Source: Treponema sp. (GTDB taxonomy: Bacteria; Spirochaetota; Spirochaetia; Treponematales; Breznakiellaceae). Taken from it: a stretch of DNA of 18,986 nt. The stretch is taken from NCBI GenBank assembly GCA_031254385.1, contig JAIRUO010000008.1, positions 1 to 18,986 on the forward strand, written 5' to 3'. Below are positions 14,696 through 18,986 of the stretch, one piece after another. The position numbers and the translations under genes were made by a program. Within the stretch, counting starts at the first letter, position 1. Every line of letters begins with the position of its first letter. A model generated the notes under the pieces. It saw only the letters and a program-made list of their open reading frames with translations. It ran no database searches and was not told the origin of the DNA.

Positions 14696-15067
14696 ATGAA
14701 TATAAGAACGACATTCAGGTTTACATTGCCCAAAGGGAATGGGGTTAAGGCAGAGCCTGGCCGCAAAGTGAACGGCACCATGAGGCTGATCCAGGTAAAG
14801 GATTTGGTTTCCATTGAGCGGGATGCCCAGGTACAATTGGGAAGCGGCGCTTTTTATGTTGTCCTCTTAAGCAAAATCATTGTCGAGCTTGGCCTTGAAA
14901 CGATGATAACGCGCAGAACCATCGAACAGCTAAGCCCTGCAGATTTTGCCTTTTTGATAGATTTTATGCATGAGATCAACCATCAGGTAATAAAGCAGAT
15001 CCCGTTGACCTGCGGGTCATGCGGTCATACTTATTGGGGAACGTTCGCGCAACTGGGGGAAGCATAA
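14696..15067 (+). CDS. Mu gp41-like tail assembly protein, 123 aa
   Basis: The pattern FRFTLPKGN, a spacer, GTMRLIQVKDLVSIERDAQVQ, then FYVVLLSKIIVELG and SPADFAFLIDFMHEINHQ matches the phage tail assembly (Mu gp41-like) proteins found in eCIS loci, which are thought to assist tube or tape-measure folding. A CGSCG pair near the end (about 107-111) may bind metal. The family is small, cytoplasmic and absent from the mature particle in phages. The ribosome site is weak (AAGGGGC upstream of 14696). Its last 49 bases overlap the DUF6760-like ORF in the -1 frame, and a G5 run lies ten bases before its stop. Confidence 0.72.
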   Translation: MNIRTTFRFTLPKGNGVKAEPGRKVNGTMRLIQVKDLVSIERDAQVQLGSGAFYVVLLSKIIVELGLETMITRRTIEQLSPADFAFLIDFMHEINHQVIKQIPLTCGSCGHTYWGTFAQLGEA

Positions 15068-15285
15068 GCCGCCTTCTGAACGAGGTCTACCGGGAGGCGG
15101 CTGATTTGGCATATTATTTTCACTGGCAGAGAGGTGATATCTTAGGGCTGACAATGCAGGAGCGGAAGATTTGGCTTTCGCAAATCAACCGGATTCACGC
15201 AGGGCAAAAACGGGTGCGGGGTCTTGAAATGGTAGAACAGGTAGAATACCTAATGAATTTGCGAAACTCAGAAGGAGGCACATAA
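15019..15285 (+). CDS. DUF6760-like protein (start uncertain)
   Basis: The sequence SRLLNEVYREAADLAYYFHW, then DILGLTMQERKIWLSQI, has the LxxEVxxxAYxFHW core of DUF6760 proteins, which accompany tail assembly genes in eCIS. The protein's own start is unclear. ATG 15019 has no ribosome site and would add 15 unlikely residues (MRSYLLGNVRATGG). TTG 15034 is no better. ATA 15064 has GGGGGA close by but is a very rare start. The frame is open from 14974 and is -1 relative to the upstream gene, so production as a frameshift extension is the main alternative. It ends one base into the next start codon. Confidence 0.65.
   Translation: MRSYLLGNVRATGGSISRLLNEVYREAADLAYYFHWQRGDILGLTMQERKIWLSQINRIHAGQKRVRGLEMVEQVEYLMNLRNSEGGT
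15055..15067 (+). promoter_or_regulatory. Candidate -1 frameshift site (G5 run)
   Basis: The tail assembly gene reads CTG GGG GAA GCA TAA here. Slippage back by one base on the G run would give GGG GGA AGC ATA AGC and continue directly into GSISRLLNEVY of the DUF6760-like frame, bypassing the stop. Phage tail assembly chaperones commonly use a programmed frameshift to make a long fusion. The run is not a textbook X XXY YYZ heptamer, because GAA re-pairs poorly with GGA, so the call is tentative. Confidence 0.4.
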
Positions 15286-18200
15286 TGGTACGGGAGCTGT
15301 CATGGTACTTGGAAAGCGGGCGGTTTAGCAGTCTTGTAGAAGAGCTTGAAGGCTCTCTGAAGAAATATGAGGCCGCAAAGAAGGAAGGATGCAAAGAGAA
15401 TGCCCTGAGCCCATTGCGCGAGAATACCCGCGCCCTTTTTGAGGATCAGTGCGTCCGTTCCGGGCTGAGGGAAGATAAAGCCTCTTTTGTCAATATAGAT
15501 GCTGAATTTTTTAACGGAAATGCCCTGGATGAAACTGCGGTCAATACCTTTATGAAGAATATAATAAAAGGCCACTGTTATCAGAAGGTGCTGTGGACGT
15601 ATATGGGGACCACCGGTTCATTCAGCCCAGTATCCAAGGCGGAGATGTCAAACCAGGGATTGCGTTATGACGACTACCTGCCTATTGAGTATAAGAAAAA
15701 CCGTTCTGCAAAGAAGCCGCTGGAAGACACCTTGGGAAAGGGCACTGAACTCTTTTATATGTACGGCAATGGAACTGTCGGCAAGGAATACAATCCCGAA
15801 AAGGCCAGGCTTGCGTTTAATAGGCTGGAAGACAAAAGTGGCATAGATTGGAAAACCGGTTATGATCCCAACGGAAGTATAAAGAAAGACGGCTGGCATG
15901 GGGCATACAACCATAACGGCATCTGGGCAAAAGTAGAGGACGCAAAAAGAGATGCAAATCCGGCGAACCAGCCCGGAATGGTTCCCATAGAATTGATTAG
16001 GCATGGGGATGTCGCCATACTGCACGATCCAGGGATGCTGTTGCTTTCTTCTCCTCTATTGGTGTACTTCACGGAGAGCGGAGAACCGTACGGGAATCTT
16101 GAAATGGACAGAGAAGGGACGGTTAAGGAGATACGGGAAACGCTGGAAAAAATGGGGGTAAAGAGGATAGGCGTAATAGGGGGCATAGCTCCTGATAATC
16201 CCGAAATACTTTCCTCGTACCGGGAGATACTGAAGGATCTTGCGGCACCCGATCTTGCCGCAGTGGATAGAAAGGCGGTAAGGGCGATAAAAGAAGGCTA
16301 CGGGCAGGCGGCGGCTGAAAAAGTTTCGGAAGAAATGGGGGTAAGGCTGGAAAAGAAACTGAAGATAGCCGGGAAATACGGCGTTGATACCGCAATGATC
16401 CTGGAGTCAATCGTGCATGGGAGCTTGATGGTTCCCTTGTCACCAAGAAACAAAGCCGATGGCCTTGCTTTGGGACTTAGCGAAGTAGAAGTTGATGCGG
16501 TGTGCGCCTTGCCACTGCGCCCTGAGGATGAAGCTGCATATGACACTGTATTAAGCAACCTGTATGCAGCCTGGCCCTATTTTCAGGGCGGCATAAGCAG
16601 GGTCGAAGCCGCCGGCATGGTGTATGATTATTTTTTGGGGAAGGATATAACTCCAGTAATAGCTGCGGAAACCAGTCTTGGGGCAATAATCCGCGGAGAG
16701 GGTGAAACAGCGCAGGAGGGGGTAAGGACTTACGCAAGCGGCATACCGGGGGAATTCTCCGAGCCTCCTGCTGTTGATTTTTATAATGAAGCGGCAAAGG
16801 GGAAGTTCTTAAAGAGCCTTGAACGGAAACGGGCATTGCCCAAGGGAGGCGCTGCCGCGGCATCGGCGGCCCTAAAAGCTATGCCCGAGGGAGCTGCGGA
16901 AAAGCGTGCCGAGCTAAATCGCGGATTGGCCCGAGCACTTGGTCAATACAAGGAGATTTCGATGAGCACGGGGATTCCCCTTGCGGAGCTGGTAGAGGCG
17001 GTAAAGGCCGAAGCTGGGTTTGGCGGAGGCAAAGAGCAGGCTGTTTTTGGACGGAAAGTATACTACGAAATCCCGACAGGAGCACTGATAGCAGAAGCAA
17101 AAAAAGAAAACCGCCAGAAGAAGGAAGTTCGGCTGGACAACGAAACGGACCATGGCGCAGAAAATACGGTAATAATTGGCGGAGTGCAAGGCCCCGCATT
17201 GGACGAAGTGCTTCTGACCCGCGAAAAGCTTATAGCAGACTACGCCTTTAGCGAAGAAGAAGCAGGAAGGGCTCAGCCGTTCCTGCACGGCATACGTTTT
17301 TATTCACAGGGTGCCGAAGGGTTAGACCTTGCCGGCAAGAACGCAATTACGGCCATATTGGGTGACGCGGTAAGGCAGGACGCGGGAAAAACCGCAGCGG
17401 GCTTGCGGCGGGGCATACTTGGGGCTCTTGATGGGCATACGGAAGTGTCCTATAACCTTGCGTCTGACGAAGGGATGCAGGCGTATTATGAGAGCGGACG
17501 CGGAAGGGCAAATAAGGTTGGCAGGAAAGATCTGGAAGCGGTGATGCAGGAAGCGCGGAAGAGTACTATTTCTATACCTTTGCCGCCCTCGTTGGTTTCC
17601 ATGGTGTCTCCAAAGTATAGAGCCGAAGGGAATGTGCCTCTGCAGCGGAATGTTTCTAAGGGAAAGCCTGGAAAGATATATCCTTATCCTGTAAACATTG
17701 CAGGGGAACCCCATATACCCGAAGCCTCGTTCCAGAGCCACAATGGCGGCAATACACTGATGGAAGCGCCATTGCTGGAGGGGCAGCGCATAAAAACCGG
17801 GACAGGCGGTATTCCAGATTTTCCTTTCTCTGCAATGCCGGAGCAAAATATTACAGAGAACGTAAACCCTTTGATGCCGGAATTCGCGTTACATTCCCAA
17901 AAGAACCAGCCCGGTAACGCGGAGACGGAACGGCTGAGGAAGATAGAAGCAAGCTACGAACGGGACATGGAAGCGCCATTGCTGGAAAGTCAGTATATAA
18001 AAACCGGGGCAGGTGCCATTCCAGATTTCCCTTTCTCTGCAATGACGGAGCAAAATATTACAGAGAACGTAAACCCTTCGGTGCCGGAATTCGCGTTGCA
18101 TTCTCAAAAGAATCAGCCCGGCAACGCCGAGCTGGAACGGTTAAGGAAGATAGAAGCGAACTATGAGCGGGACAAGGCCATGCTTGCCCGTCAAAAACAG

Positions 18201-18335
18201 CCCGCGCTTGCCCGGAGCGAAAGCCATGACGTGGGGCATGCGGAGGGGGAAGGGGAGACTATCGACTCGCCAGAAAAAACAGCCAATGCGATCTATAAAG
18301 ACATAGCCTGGATTTTACAGAGGGACAATCAATGA
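15285..18335 (+). CDS. Large protein of unknown function, 1016 aa
   Basis: Not recognised. ATG 15285 follows GGAGG and overlaps the previous stop by one base. Residues 1-150 are charged and helical; about 150-330 form a compact mixed region (YMYGNGTVGKEYNPEKA; IELIRHGDVAILHDPG); about 330-780 are long, Ala/Glu/Lys-rich and mainly helical; 780-825 are Pro-rich; 826-963 are a tandem duplication; the tail is charged. No signal peptide or membrane helix. In phages a long helical gene right after the assembly chaperones is the tape measure, which would suit this position. In eCIS the same place often holds effector-like proteins near DUF4157, an equally good option. It is coupled by ATGA to the DUF4157 gene. 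Confidence 0.75.
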   Translation: MVRELSWYLESGRFSSLVEELEGSLKKYEAAKKEGCKENALSPLRENTRALFEDQCVRSGLREDKASFVNIDAEFFNGNALDETAVNTFMKNIIKGHCYQKVLWTYMGTTGSFSPVSKAEMSNQGLRYDDYLPIEYKKNRSAKKPLEDTLGKGTELFYMYGNGTVGKEYNPEKARLAFNRLEDKSGIDWKTGYDPNGSIKKDGWHGAYNHNGIWAKVEDAKRDANPANQPGMVPIELIRHGDVAILHDPGMLLLSSPLLVYFTESGEPYGNLEMDREGTVKEIRETLEKMGVKRIGVIGGIAPDNPEILSSYREILKDLAAPDLAAVDRKAVRAIKEGYGQAAAEKVSEEMGVRLEKKLKIAGKYGVDTAMILESIVHGSLMVPLSPRNKADGLALGLSEVEVDAVCALPLRPEDEAAYDTVLSNLYAAWPYFQGGISRVEAAGMVYDYFLGKDITPVIAAETSLGAIIRGEGETAQEGVRTYASGIPGEFSEPPAVDFYNEAAKGKFLKSLERKRALPKGGAAAASAALKAMPEGAAEKRAELNRGLARALGQYKEISMSTGIPLAELVEAVKAEAGFGGGKEQAVFGRKVYYEIPTGALIAEAKKENRQKKEVRLDNETDHGAENTVIIGGVQGPALDEVLLTREKLIADYAFSEEEAGRAQPFLHGIRFYSQGAEGLDLAGKNAITAILGDAVRQDAGKTAAGLRRGILGALDGHTEVSYNLASDEGMQAYYESGRGRANKVGRKDLEAVMQEARKSTISIPLPPSLVSMVSPKYRAEGNVPLQRNVSKGKPGKIYPYPVNIAGEPHIPEASFQSHNGGNTLMEAPLLEGQRIKTGTGGIPDFPFSAMPEQNITENVNPLMPEFALHSQKNQPGNAETERLRKIEASYERDMEAPLLESQYIKTGAGAIPDFPFSAMTEQNITENVNPSVPEFALHSQKNQPGNAELERLRKIEANYERDKAMLARQKQPALARSESHDVGHAEGEGETIDSPEKTANAIYKDIAWILQRDNQ
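17760..18173 (+). repeat. Tandem duplication, 2 x 207 bp (69 aa)
   Basis: Two in-frame copies, 17760-17966 and 17967-18173 (residues 826-894 and 895-963), with no bases between them. Each begins MEAPLLE and ends KIEA-YERD, and shares IPDFPFSAM, EQNITENVNP and PEFALHSQKNQPGNAE. By eye 60 of 69 residues match and about 26 of 207 bases differ, with no length change. The duplication is therefore not brand new and both copies have been kept open. Confidence 0.95.
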
Positions 18336-18986
18336 GCAAAAAAACACTTGAAAATAACGAAGTCTCTTTGCTCATACATACTCTTGATACAATTATTGCT
18401 TTAGGGATTGGAGATTCCAAAAAACGCGTAATGCTCAAAAGGGATGGGTCGCAGCCGATGACAGACGCATCGCGTGATTCATTGTTAAGGACAGATGAAA
18501 ACGATTGGGTTTTTCCCTTGGAGACCATTGAGCTGCAAAAGTTTAAGACAAAACATGATATTGATGTACCAGAAGCAATCATACATACCGGCCCTTATGC
18601 GGACGAATTGGCCAGGTCAATAAATGCGGTAGCTGTTACTCTAGGCAGCGATGTCTTTTTTCGGAACGGATCATACAATACCGCAACCGAAAGCGGGAGG
18701 GCTGTATTGGCCCATGAATTGACGCATATTGGACAATACGAAGACCAATCTATAGCGAACGGTACAAGCATTGAGAAGCTGGAAAGCGAAGCGGAATCTG
18801 AAGAACAAAAAGAATACGGCATAAGAAACCCTGTAATATCGGTAATGGCAGGAAACCGCATATATAGGATAAGGAAATCAGAGATGAAGGAAGTTGCGGA
18901 ACTGAGCGCAAGGAAGCTCTCCCAATGGCTTGAAGAGCAGAAGCTGGCGATGGAACCGGATGAATATTTGGCACTGCTGAACAGGG
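18332..18986 (+). CDS. DUF4157 eCIS protein, 3' end cut by window
   Basis: ATG 18332 overlaps the previous stop (ATGA). The visible 218 residues contain the DUF4157 signature: DVFFRNGSYN, then SGRAVLAHELTHIGQ with a zinc-type HELTH (128-132). DUF4157 is a putative metallopeptidase domain strongly linked to eCIS loci, often at the start of effectors. The glutamates after it (IEKLESEAESEEQ) could supply the third ligand. Residues 1-75, before the domain, are unlike the rest and may be a packaging or targeting segment; this is inference. Later residues form charged helices. The reading frame is still open at the edge, so the C-terminal domain, which often carries the toxic activity, is unknown. 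Confidence 0.85.
   Translation, partial: MSKKTLENNEVSLLIHTLDTIIALGIGDSKKRVMLKRDGSQPMTDASRDSLLRTDENDWVFPLETIELQKFKTKHDIDVPEAIIHTGPYADELARSINAVAVTLGSDVFFRNGSYNTATESGRAVLAHELTHIGQYEDQSIANGTSIEKLESEAESEEQKEYGIRNPVISVMAGNRIYRIRKSEMKEVAELSARKLSQWLEEQKLAMEPDEYLALLNR

Noticed and set aside
17322..17846. Minus-strand ORF of 174 codons
   Set aside because: It lies wholly inside the 1016-residue gene, has odd composition and no ribosome site.
1..18986. CRISPR array, tRNA or rRNA genes
   Set aside because: No regularly spaced repeats other than the protein-coding duplication, and no recognisable tRNA or rRNA sequence was seen.

Overview
The window carries a large part of an extracellular contractile injection system (eCIS) locus: headless, phage-tail-like machinery of the PVC/Afp/MAC class. 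Firm core parts are a gp25-like baseplate protein, a 1002-residue gp6/J-like baseplate wedge, a Pvc16/DUF4255-like cap candidate, a contractile sheath, an inner tube, a Mu-gp41-like tail assembly protein followed by a DUF6760-like ORF, and a DUF4157 protein cut by the right edge. The host is a bacterium of intermediate G+C. The relaxed lipobox (LAFS-C), IS66 and IS1182 remnants, and the overall style fit a spirochaete such as a gut Treponema, but that is a weak inference. LAYOUT. (1) 1-401 is an insertion-sequence graveyard: the right end of an IS66 element, with a frameshifted transposase tail, sits inside a broken minus-strand IS1182-type transposase. (2) 402-2014 is AT-rich: a strong promoter inside a 73-bp imperfect palindrome, then three unrecognised genes. 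(3) 2084-8183 is a tight plus-strand run: Ycf46-like AAA+ ATPase, NrdG-like radical SAM protein, gp25, gp6/J, Pvc16-like. (4) 8186-9286 is a minus-strand insert: an ImmA/IrrE-type metallopeptidase preceded by a gene broken by two one-base indels, with its own promoter. (5) 9287-9678 is a non-coding gap, followed by a near-consensus promoter. (6) 9728-15285 holds sheath, tube, an exported 420-residue protein, a lipoprotein, a DUF1257/Ycf35-like protein, a pentapeptide-repeat protein, a small unknown, the tail assembly protein and the DUF6760-like ORF. (7) 15285 to the end holds a 1016-residue protein of unknown function with a tandem 69-residue duplication, then the DUF4157 protein. HOW THEY WORK TOGETHER. 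Sheath, tube, gp25, gp6/J and the Pvc16-like protein would build the particle. The AAA+ ATPase may take the place of the usual eCIS ATPase (Pvc15). The assembly protein and DUF6760 ORF sit just before the long gene, as tail assembly chaperones sit before a tape measure in phages, and they overlap in the -1 frame beside a G5 run, so a programmed frameshift is a real possibility. LysM, spike (VgrG/Pvc8-like) and PAAR genes are absent and would be expected to the right of the window. The least expected parts are the Ycf46/radical-SAM/Ycf35/pentapeptide genes woven into the locus, the exported and lipid-anchored proteins encoded between tube and assembly genes, and the palindrome around the first promoter.
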